From NCBI GenBank assembly GCA_050050615.1, contig JASFTV010000018.1:1-20058 (forward strand): a stretch of DNA of 20,058 nucleotides, read 5' to 3'. This document shows, piece by piece, positions 7,500 to 14,377 of this stretch (its first letter is position 1; each line of letters starts with the position of its first letter). The notes under the pieces were generated by a model. The model had not been told where the DNA came from. It did no database searches and saw only the letters and a list, made by a program, of their open reading frames with translations. The position numbers and the translations under genes are program-made. The DNA comes from JASFTV01 sp050050615. GTDB taxonomy: Bacteria > Desulfobacterota > DSM-4660 > Desulfatiglandales > HGW-15.

Positions 7500-8558
7500 A
7501 TGTCAGAAATCCAGAAGAAAATCAGCATCGGAGACCGTTGCATAGGAGATGGGTATCCAGCTTTCATCGTCCTTGAGATTGGCTCGAATCATGATGGCGA
7601 TATCGAAAAAGCGAAGCGTTACATTGACAAAGCAGCCAAAATCGGGGCTGATGCAGTAAAATTTCAGACGATTGATCTGAATAAGCTCCTGTCCGACAAG
7701 ATTATTGTCAACGGTAGACTCATCCCCAACGAGTCGAAAAATGGGGCGCAATTCATCTCTGTTCCGCATGACTGGTATCCCGAACTGTTTGATTATGCCA
7801 AAAGAAGGGACTTGGTGGCTTTTTCTACCCCTTTTGACCTTGAAGCCGTCGACATACTTCTAGACGCCGGTGCTGAGTTGATGAAAGTCGCCTCATGCGA
7901 TTTGACCAATCTGGATTTAATCAAAAAGGTGGGACTTTCCGATAAGCCTATTCTGCTTTCAACCGGCATGGGAAATCTCGCCGAAGTCCATAAGGCTCTG
8001 GAAACACTCTATTCCACAGGAAATGATAAAGTGATTGTATTGCATTGCGTTGCCTCTTACCCCGCTGCATTTGAAGATGTCAACCTCAGAGCCATGCTGA
8101 CAATGCGAGCAGCCTTCCAAGTGCCGGTCGGTCTATCTGACCATACCCTGGGGCCAACGACAGCTTTAGGAGCGGTTGCACTTGGTGCTTGTGCCATTGA
8201 AAAGCACGCTACCCTTGATCGCCAATCGCCCGGCACGGATCACTTTTTTGCTATGGAGTTTCCCGAATTTGAGGAAATGATTCAGATGATTCGTGAGCTG
8301 GAAACCGCCATGGGCAACGGGAAGAAGCATCCCTCCGAAGCGGAGAAGGGACGAATGGCAAAGATCCGTCGCGCGCTTTACACGCGCCGCGCAATAGCCA
8401 AAGGGGAAGTCATTCAGGCCAGCGATCTCATCGCTCTTAGGCCCCAAAGAGATTTTATTAAGGTAAAAGAGTTTGACGATGTGCTCGGATTGAGAGCACC
8501 GCGCAACTATGAAAAAGGCGAACCCCTTAGGTGGACGGATTTCCTAGAATACCTATGA
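7500..8558 (+). CDS. Nonulosonic acid synthase (NeuB/PseI/LegI-like) with C-terminal SAF domain
   Basis: The 352-aa enzyme should condense phosphoenolpyruvate with a six-carbon amino sugar to make a nine-carbon nonulosonic acid. The TIM-barrel part carries EIGSNHDGD (26-34), VKFQT (53-57), FSTPFD, LHCVASYP (181-188), GLSDHTLG (211-218) and IEKHATLDR (233-241). A SAF (antifreeze-like) domain covers roughly 295-350, as in full-length NeuB. The GTDHFFAMEP-like region reads GTDHFFAMEF. EIGSNH differs from the wording I recall for classic NeuB (EIGVNH) and PseI (ELSANH), so the sugar subtype is not assigned. I chose ATG 7500 because AAGGTGG ends 8 nt upstream; GTG 7488 lies over that ribosome-binding site. 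Its neighbours supply activation (NeuA-like) and perhaps substrate (PseG-like). Confidence 0.93.
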   Translation: MSEIQKKISIGDRCIGDGYPAFIVLEIGSNHDGDIEKAKRYIDKAAKIGADAVKFQTIDLNKLLSDKIIVNGRLIPNESKNGAQFISVPHDWYPELFDYAKRRDLVAFSTPFDLEAVDILLDAGAELMKVASCDLTNLDLIKKVGLSDKPILLSTGMGNLAEVHKALETLYSTGNDKVIVLHCVASYPAAFEDVNLRAMLTMRAAFQVPVGLSDHTLGPTTALGAVALGACAIEKHATLDRQSPGTDHFFAMEFPEFEEMIQMIRELETAMGNGKKHPSEAEKGRMAKIRRALYTRRAIAKGEVIQASDLIALRPQRDFIKVKEFDDVLGLRAPRNYEKGEPLRWTDFLEYL

Positions 8559-9571
8559 AAGCTTGGATCTTTTGCCAAGGAAGCCGCGAAATCGGCCTGG
8601 GACACGTCACGCGTTGCCTGGAAATCGCGAAGAAGTTTCGCAGGGCCCACATCGATTCATGTTTTATTGTTAACAACAACCAGCACTGTAGGGAAAAGAT
8701 AGAATTTCATGGATTCCACCAAAAAATTTTTTCTGATACACGAGAGATTCCAAAACTCCTTGGTGACGCACGAGCCGGTTTTTTTCTATCAGACTGTAAC
8801 GAGGCAAAACGCAGCGATATATTGACAATGACTCAAATTCTACCTGTTGTTAATATCGCGGTTCAGGGTCAATCGAAATGGTATGCCGATGTATCCTACG
8901 TCCATTCTCCCTTTATGGACAGCAAGAAACCTGAGGATGCGAGGGGGAGCATTCACGCTGGCCCTGAATATGCTCCTCTGGGCGAAAAGTTCGAGCAACT
9001 CCATCCCATGAGCACCCGGCGCAATGCTGTCAAAAGGATACTGATTTCCATGGGTGGAGGGGACGCCATGGGTTTCACCCAGGTAGCCCTGCGTGCGCTG
9101 GCCGCCGTCCACGATCTGGACTTCGAAGTCCTTGTCATTGTTGGACCAGCTTATGGCAATACCAGTAAACTGAAAGCTGAACTGGAACGCTTTCCCCACC
9201 CTTATGACCTTGTGCAGAACAGCCCTGATATGGCTGAAATGATGCTGAAATGCGATTTGGCATTGTTGGCCATGGGGACGACCACATATGAAGCATGCTG
9301 TTTAGGCTTACCCAGCATCAACATTTGCCCCTCCGATTTTCATGATCAATTGGCCCGCCTGTTCGAGCGACGAGGCCTGTTGATAAATGCCGGCCGCTTA
9401 AACGAAGACTCAGAAAGATTCATTGCGGATACACTCCGTCTTCTAGCAAAAGATCATGAAAAACTTGCCGAGATATCGCACCGAGCTTGGGACGCAGTTG
9501 ACGGTCAGGGCATATCACGCATACTCGACGGGATCCGGATGGCATACCAAGAAGGTTGCAAATTTTCATAA
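8555..9571 (+). CDS. PseG-like UDP-sugar hydrolase (GT-B fold; SpsG family)
   Basis: The 338-aa protein resembles PseG, which removes UDP from UDP-2,4-diacetamido-trideoxy-altrose before PseI acts. It shows the N-terminal GLGHVTRCLEIA with H17 at the place of the proposed catalytic histidine of C. jejuni PseG (recalled from the literature), the mid-protein ISMGGGD (165-170) and the nucleotide-site GTTTYEACCLGLPSI (241-255). The ATG at 8555 overlaps the neuB-like stop as ATGA, a coupled start; the GTG at 8531 is a weaker choice. Its position after the synthase supports a role in supplying that enzyme's sugar. SpsG-type proteins of unknown specificity share this fold, and a glycosyltransferase role is the main alternative. 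Confidence 0.8.
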   Translation: MKAWIFCQGSREIGLGHVTRCLEIAKKFRRAHIDSCFIVNNNQHCREKIEFHGFHQKIFSDTREIPKLLGDARAGFFLSDCNEAKRSDILTMTQILPVVNIAVQGQSKWYADVSYVHSPFMDSKKPEDARGSIHAGPEYAPLGEKFEQLHPMSTRRNAVKRILISMGGGDAMGFTQVALRALAAVHDLDFEVLVIVGPAYGNTSKLKAELERFPHPYDLVQNSPDMAEMMLKCDLALLAMGTTTYEACCLGLPSINICPSDFHDQLARLFERRGLLINAGRLNEDSERFIADTLRLLAKDHEKLAEISHRAWDAVDGQGISRILDGIRMAYQEGCKFS

Positions 9572-9610
9572 TGTTACCCAATCAGCTCTCTACGGCTAGG
9601 GCCCAGAAGA

Positions 9611-10534
9611 ATGGTATTCTATTTCCAGTCTAGAACCCGCATCGCCGATCTTTATTACCACTTCTGGCAGAAGTACGGAAGAGAGGCCAGCTTCTTTCCC
9701 TTCATTTCAAAAGAAAAGGATCACTATCTTGCCCATTACGTCTTGCCCCGTGAATGGCATCGGCATCTTCAACCGTTCCAGTTCCTGAAAGAGGGAGATC
9801 ATGTCATCCAGGTGGGTTTTCATGATCAATATATTTATAACGGCATATCCCATCCGCTAATAATCTCCGGTATCATAGGGGAGTCCGGCCATGTTTTGAG
9901 TATCGATCCCGATAAAACGAACACTGAGGCCATGAACCGTTATAAGGACATCTGCCAGATCAATAACATCTCTGTTCTTGAAACCGGTGTTTGGAACGAA
10001 AAGGCAACTTTGGAGTTTTTGCTATTTGATGATTATACCAGTTCGAACACCATTGCGGATGTGTTCAGCGGTTTCAGGGATGGGGCCGAAAGACGATGGG
10101 GGAAAAAGCGTCTTGAAGAGAAAAGCACGGTGCGATCTATTGAGGTTGAAACGCTGGACTCGATCCTTGAGAACAAGATAAGCATCAGCCGAGTTGATTT
10201 TGTCAACATCACCGTGAACGGGGCCGAGCCTTACGTCCTCGAGGGGGCCAAGAAGACGCTGGAAACAAACGACGACATCAAGATCGCCTTCCCCCTAGCA
10301 AACGTTTCGCCTGCTACCCTTGACGATTTGAACGCGATGGGTTTTCTCATCGCTTTGGCGGACGCACCGCATAGGCCATGGGAGAAAAAACAGTTTTTGT
10401 TCGCTTGCGCTGTTAGGGAAGACCCAGACTTCTTATTTTCCCATGGCTTCCATCAGGTCAGCGTCAGGGCTATCTCGACACTGTCGGATGATGGGGTTGG
10501 GGGTTTTGTTATAGAAGATCCAAACGGGTCATGA
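9611..10534 (+). CDS. Divergent FkbM-like (class I SAM methyltransferase fold) protein
   Basis: The 307-aa product aligns by eye with FkbM methyltransferases: a strand and motif I region at VIQVGFHDQYIYNG (65-78), an acidic motif II at VLSIDPDK (95-102), and DFVNITVNGAEPYVLEGAKKTL (196-217), which matches the family's DxxKIDVEGAExxVLxGA segment. Several usual residues differ: motif I lacks the normal GxxxG-type glycine pattern, and the K, D and E of KIDVEGAE are N, T and N. It may be a binding-altered or inactive relative, or methylate an unusual acceptor. It lies between the PseG-like gene (39-nt gap) and hisH-like gene (4-nt gap) in the same transcript. Fold assignment is moderate; catalytic activity is doubtful. 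Confidence 0.65.
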   Translation: MVFYFQSRTRIADLYYHFWQKYGREASFFPFISKEKDHYLAHYVLPREWHRHLQPFQFLKEGDHVIQVGFHDQYIYNGISHPLIISGIIGESGHVLSIDPDKTNTEAMNRYKDICQINNISVLETGVWNEKATLEFLLFDDYTSSNTIADVFSGFRDGAERRWGKKRLEEKSTVRSIEVETLDSILENKISISRVDFVNITVNGAEPYVLEGAKKTLETNDDIKIAFPLANVSPATLDDLNAMGFLIALADAPHRPWEKKQFLFACAVREDPDFLFSHGFHQVSVRAISTLSDDGVGGFVIEDPNGS

Positions 10535-10538
10535 GTAA

Positions 10539-11156
10539 ATGATAGCAATTATCAATTACGGCATGGGTAACTTACGATCCGTGTTCAATGCTTTTTCTGT
10601 TCTAGGTGCAGACGCCCGAATTCTTGACGGGCCTGAAGAACTTCGAGAAGCTGAAAGGATCGTCCTTCCGGGCGTAGGGGCTTTTGGGGACGCCATGCAC
10701 AATCTACGTAAAAGGGGCTGGATCGAGGCGCTTGAAGAGGAGGTCCTTCTAAAGGAAAAGCCTTATTTAGGCATCTGTCTCGGACTACAGTTACTGGCAA
10801 CCGTAGGCTTGGAGCACGGCACCCATCTCGGATTGAGCTGGATTTCTGGTGTCGTAGAGAAAATCCAGTGTGATGACCCTGATCTGCGTGTGCCGCATAT
10901 AGGTTGGAATGACGTCTACTTTCGAAAAGACGAGGGACTGAGTGGTGGTCTTGGAGAAAAAAATACTTTCTATTTTCTCCATAGCTATGTCTTCAAGCCT
11001 GAGGATGCCTCTGTGATAGACGGTACTTGTCACTATGGGATTGAATTCGTTGCAAGCATTGAGAAAGGCAATATATGGGGGACCCAGTTCCATCCGGAAA
11101 AAAGCCAAAAGGCAGGCTTGAAGGTACTCCAGAATTTTGTGCACATTGGACGCTGA
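10539..11156 (+). CDS. hisH: HisH-like glutamine amidotransferase subunit for sugar amidination
   Basis: The 205-aa class I glutaminase has the full triad: C80 in GICLG, H185 and E187 in QFHPEKSQ. It starts with IAIINYGMGNLRSV and has VLPGVGAFGDAM, both typical of HisH. In histidine synthesis HisH feeds ammonia to HisF; here the partner genes are a HisF-like barrel lacking the catalytic aspartate and a WbpG-like ATP-pyrophosphatase. This set matches HisH2/HisF2/WbpG of Pseudomonas LPS loci, which make acetamidino sugars. The gene is 4 nt after the FkbM-like gene and 1 nt before the hisF-like ATG. No other histidine gene is nearby. Sequence alone cannot exclude a back-up role in histidine synthesis, but context argues against it. 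Confidence 0.9.
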   Translation: MIAIINYGMGNLRSVFNAFSVLGADARILDGPEELREAERIVLPGVGAFGDAMHNLRKRGWIEALEEEVLLKEKPYLGICLGLQLLATVGLEHGTHLGLSWISGVVEKIQCDDPDLRVPHIGWNDVYFRKDEGLSGGLGEKNTFYFLHSYVFKPEDASVIDGTCHYGIEFVASIEKGNIWGTQFHPEKSQKAGLKVLQNFVHIGR

Positions 11157-11157
11157 C

Positions 11158-11961
11158 ATGGCTGTCAAGAAACGCCTCATACCTTTGTTGTTATTGCAAA
11201 ACGGTCTCCTCATCCGTAGTGAGTTATTCAAGATTCACCAGATCATTGGCAACCCCATCAATGAGGTCAAACGATTCAATGAATGGAATGTTGACGAGCT
11301 CGTCTACTTGGATATTTCCCGCAGCGGCCAATACGACATGCGTAGAGATGATCATAAGTACAAGAGCCTCAATGACCCTCTTGCGATCCTCGAAGAGGTG
11401 TCTAAGACCTGTTTCATGCCTTTGACCTGGGGTGGACGCATCCGTTCTATTGACGATATGTCCCAGCGTTTTCGTCTAGGTGCGGACAAGATCTCAATCA
11501 ATACCGCTGCATTTCAAACCCCTAATCTGATCTCTCAAGCAGCTAAGCTTTTCGGGAGCCAAGCTATTGTAGTCAGCATTGATGCCCTGTATCACAGGGA
11601 TGGTTGGCACGAGGTATTTATCGAAGGAGGCAGGACGTCCACCGGCGCGAGCGCAGTGGAATGGTCCAACCAGGTCGAGGACCTCGGGGCTGGCGAGATT
11701 CTATTGCAATCCATAGACCGGGACGGAACTGGTCGGGGCTATGATCTGGATTTGATCAGTACCGTCTCCCGAGCCGTTAAGATACCAATCATCGCCTGTA
11801 GCGGCGTCGGCCAGTTTGAACACTATGTGGACGGAATTCGTGCGGGGGCTTCTGCTGTCGCGGCCGCCAACCTTTGGCATTTCAAAGAGCTGACGGACCG
11901 AAAAGGGAAAAGGGCCTTGGCCAGAGCTGGCATTGACGTGCGACTCAATAATCAGCAATGA
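11158..11961 (+). CDS. hisF: HisF-like (beta/alpha)8 subunit for sugar amidination
   Basis: The 267-aa barrel follows HisF closely: VDELVYLDISRS, GADKISINTAAFQTP, IVVSIDAL (matching the region of HisF Asp130), GAGEILLQSIDRDGTGRGYD, IIACSGVGQFEHY and a VRL ending. In true HisF the first strand reads CLDVKDG with catalytic Asp11; here it is RLIPLLLLQNG, with Leu12 in that place. Loss of this aspartate should abolish imidazole-ring closure but leave the ammonia channel, as in HisF2 proteins of LPS loci. It should pass ammonia from the HisH-like subunit to the WbpG-like enzyme. ATG 11158 gives the usual N-terminus; a GTG at 11137 lies inside the upstream gene. The call as a non-histidine paralogue is well supported. 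Confidence 0.9.
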   Translation: MAVKKRLIPLLLLQNGLLIRSELFKIHQIIGNPINEVKRFNEWNVDELVYLDISRSGQYDMRRDDHKYKSLNDPLAILEEVSKTCFMPLTWGGRIRSIDDMSQRFRLGADKISINTAAFQTPNLISQAAKLFGSQAIVVSIDALYHRDGWHEVFIEGGRTSTGASAVEWSNQVEDLGAGEILLQSIDRDGTGRGYDLDLISTVSRAVKIPIIACSGVGQFEHYVDGIRAGASAVAAANLWHFKELTDRKGKRALARAGIDVRLNNQQ

Positions 11962-12028
11962 CGGGCATAGATCTGCCCAGGACTTTCTTTTGACTCCTGA
12001 TAATCCCCTTTAAAAAGAGGTAAGTAAA

Positions 12029-13288
12029 ATGCAGTACTGCACTCGCTGCGTATATCCCGCCGCCTCTGCGATGCCTCTTCTATTTGATGACAATGGCGTT
12101 TGTTCCGGATGCCGGGTATCAGACCAGAGGAAGAATATCAATTGGGAAGAACGATTTGAGATGATGCAGAAACTGGTTGCCGAGTATCGCAGCGGCAGCA
12201 ACTATGACATCATCGTTCCGGTGAGTGGTGGAAAAGACAGTTATTTTCAGGCCCATGTAGCCACCAAGATGCTGAAGCTTAAGCCTCTCTTGGTCACTTA
12301 CCACGGAAACAATTACCTTCCTGAAGGTGAGTACAACCTCCAACGGATGAGAGAGGTATTCGATTGTGATCACATTATTTACCGTCCCAGCATCGATGTA
12401 GTAATCAAGATGAATCGCATTGGATTCAAACTGCAAGGTGACATGAATTGGCACTGCCATTGCGGAATTTTTACTGTACCTATGCAGGCTGCTGTACGCT
12501 ACAAGATACCGCTTGTCTTATGGGGTTCACATGGCTACATGGATCTAGCAGGCATGTATTCTTTCAACGACTTCATCGAATACACAGCCAAGTTTCGACT
12601 GGAGCATGCCATGAGGGGATTTGACTGGTATGACTTTACGGATGAAGGCCTGGAGAAACTTGGCAGGCCCCAACTTAAAGAGGGACTTCAGCCTAAGGAT
12701 CTGATGTGGGCCCAATATCCCTCTGACGATGACATTGATGAGGTCGGTGTACGGGGCATTTACACGAGTAACTATGTCTATTGGAATTCTAATGAACATG
12801 TCAAACTCGTGATCAAGGAATGCGGCTGGAAGCCATCCCAAACGCCCTTTGAAAGGACCTACCGGAATTTTTCGAATCTCGATGACATGCATGAAAGCGG
12901 GATTCATGATTATCTTAAGTTCATTAAATTGGGATATGGGAGAGCCTCTGATCACGCCTGTGAAGACATTCGCGTGGGCCTTATGTCACGCGAAGAAGGG
13001 ATTGAAATGGTTCGCAAGTATGACGATGTCAAACCACGAAGGGACCTCGACCGATGGCTCAACTATGTTGGTATGACGGAAGAGGAATTTGACCATATTT
13101 GTGACACTTTCAGGGACCCTCGAGTCTGGCGAATCGAAAACGGCCGATGGGTGAAGGAGAACATTTGGGGGGCCTCTTCAGAATTCGGTCCAGTTCATCT
13201 CACGCAGAACGAAATTGATCATTTCAATGAGCGCGTTTTCAGGATCAATGCGGGAGAGGGGTATACGCGCGAAGACATAAAGAAGTAA
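12029..13288 (+). CDS. N-acetyl sugar amidotransferase (WbpG/PseA-like, PP-loop)
   Basis: The 419-aa protein starts with two CxxC pairs (C4/C7 and C25/C28), likely a zinc ribbon, followed by the PP-loop SGGKDS at 66-71 that binds ATP and activates a carbonyl as an adenylate. A later CHCG at 143-146 is another family feature. WbpG in Pseudomonas, and PseA in Campylobacter pseudaminic acid synthesis, use this chemistry to replace the N-acetyl oxygen with nitrogen, making an acetamidino group. The HisH/HisF-like pair immediately upstream would supply the ammonia. AAGAGGT lies 8 nt before ATG 12029, the best ribosome-binding site in the region. The target may be the nonulosonate made by this cluster or another N-acetyl sugar in the repeat unit. 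The family is firm. Confidence 0.92.
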   Translation: MQYCTRCVYPAASAMPLLFDDNGVCSGCRVSDQRKNINWEERFEMMQKLVAEYRSGSNYDIIVPVSGGKDSYFQAHVATKMLKLKPLLVTYHGNNYLPEGEYNLQRMREVFDCDHIIYRPSIDVVIKMNRIGFKLQGDMNWHCHCGIFTVPMQAAVRYKIPLVLWGSHGYMDLAGMYSFNDFIEYTAKFRLEHAMRGFDWYDFTDEGLEKLGRPQLKEGLQPKDLMWAQYPSDDDIDEVGVRGIYTSNYVYWNSNEHVKLVIKECGWKPSQTPFERTYRNFSNLDDMHESGIHDYLKFIKLGYGRASDHACEDIRVGLMSREEGIEMVRKYDDVKPRRDLDRWLNYVGMTEEEFDHICDTFRDPRVWRIENGRWVKENIWGASSEFGPVHLTQNEIDHFNERVFRINAGEGYTREDIKK

Positions 13289-13360
13289 CGAGGAGGCCAT
13301 TCACAATTTCTCCACTAGAACATTTTCCTGAAGCAATGACTCCGAAAAGGCAAGTGAACA

Positions 13361-14377
13361 ATGAGCAAGCAGGAGCACGAATCCTTACGCGAAAATGACA
13401 TAAGGCCTGACCAGCTTATGGGCCAAGCAATGCAACTCCTCGAGGAGGACACCAAGCGCCTTATAAAGAAAAAGGCAGAGTTCGTTCGAATCCAATGTCC
13501 CGCGTGTGATGGCAAGGATACGCGCAAAATCTTTGAAAAGAGAGGGATGGATTTTGAGATATGCAATGATTGTGGAACGGTTTTTGGCAACCCCCGGCCA
13601 ACACCCGCTCTTCTCGAACAATACTACAAAGAGGCCAAATACTATGAGTACTGGAATAGGTATATATACCCCCACTCCGAAGAAGCCAGAAGAACGAAAA
13701 TATTTCGCCCCCGCGTGAAGCGAATCATCGAAATCTGCAAGCAGTTTGGTATTCCGAATCGGACCATTGTGGAGGTGGGTGCGGGATTTGGCATCTTTTG
13801 TGAGGAAATACAAAATACCGGCGTTTTCGAGAAAATAATGGCGATCGAGCCAACACCCAAGCTTGCTGAGAGCTGTCGGAAAAGAGGAGTCGAGGTCATT
13901 GAAAAGCCTGTAGAACAAGTCCATCTCGATCAAGAAAGAATCGATGTTGTGGCAAGTTTCGAGGTCATCGAACATCTTTTCTCCCCTCGGGACTTGCTCA
14001 TGAGTTGTGCGCGCATACTTTCACCCGGCGGGCTTCTGGTCATCAGTTGCCCAAACATAAGGGGCTTTGACCTCCTTATCCTCAATGAGGTTGCAGACAC
14101 GATCACGCCTGAGCACCTCAACTATTTCCATCCCGAGTCCATTAAGACTTTGGTCGCCGCTTGCGGCTTTGAACCCTTGGAGGTGAATACTCCCGGCAAG
14201 CTGGATGCGGAAATTGTTCGAAAGAAGGTTCTGGCCGGGAAATTCAATCTCAATGGCATGCCTTTCCTTCATTATATTCTCCTTGACGAGTGGGATCGAT
14301 TTGGAGCAACCTTCCAAGCCTTTCTTTCAGCCAACGGTTTGTCGTCTCATATGTGGCTGACAGCTCGGAAAAAATGA
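13361..14377 (+). CDS. Class I SAM-dependent methyltransferase with N-terminal zinc ribbon
   Basis: The 338-aa product begins with about 40 polar residues, then CPAC (46-49) and CNDC (68-71), a zinc-ribbon pair common on sugar methyltransferases of the Methyltransf_23 type. The SAM site is IVEVGAGFGIF (136-146), motif II AIEPTP, and the post-motif IV segment VVASFEVIEHLFSP and LSPGGLLVISCPN follow. It probably methylates a sugar of the glycan, or a terminal residue that stops chain growth. The 72-nt gap upstream shows nothing distinctive beyond AAAAGG about 10 nt before ATG 13361. Its stop overlaps the next gene's ATG. Family certain at the fold level; acceptor unknown. Confidence 0.88.
   Translation: MSKQEHESLRENDIRPDQLMGQAMQLLEEDTKRLIKKKAEFVRIQCPACDGKDTRKIFEKRGMDFEICNDCGTVFGNPRPTPALLEQYYKEAKYYEYWNRYIYPHSEEARRTKIFRPRVKRIIEICKQFGIPNRTIVEVGAGFGIFCEEIQNTGVFEKIMAIEPTPKLAESCRKRGVEVIEKPVEQVHLDQERIDVVASFEVIEHLFSPRDLLMSCARILSPGGLLVISCPNIRGFDLLILNEVADTITPEHLNYFHPESIKTLVAACGFEPLEVNTPGKLDAEIVRKKVLAGKFNLNGMPFLHYILLDEWDRFGATFQAFLSANGLSSHMWLTARKK

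Noticed and set aside
10539..11961. Histidine biosynthesis hisH-hisF pair
   Set aside because: The HisF-like protein lacks the catalytic Asp11 equivalent, no other his genes are near, and a WbpG-like partner follows.
13385..13975. 196-aa minus-strand open frame
   Set aside because: It is antisense to the methyltransferase gene, which has zinc-ribbon and SAM motifs.
14290..14373. Longer N-terminus for the large GT-B-like protein
   Set aside because: The extension lies wholly inside the methyltransferase gene in another frame; ATG 14374 gives a standard ATGA overlap.
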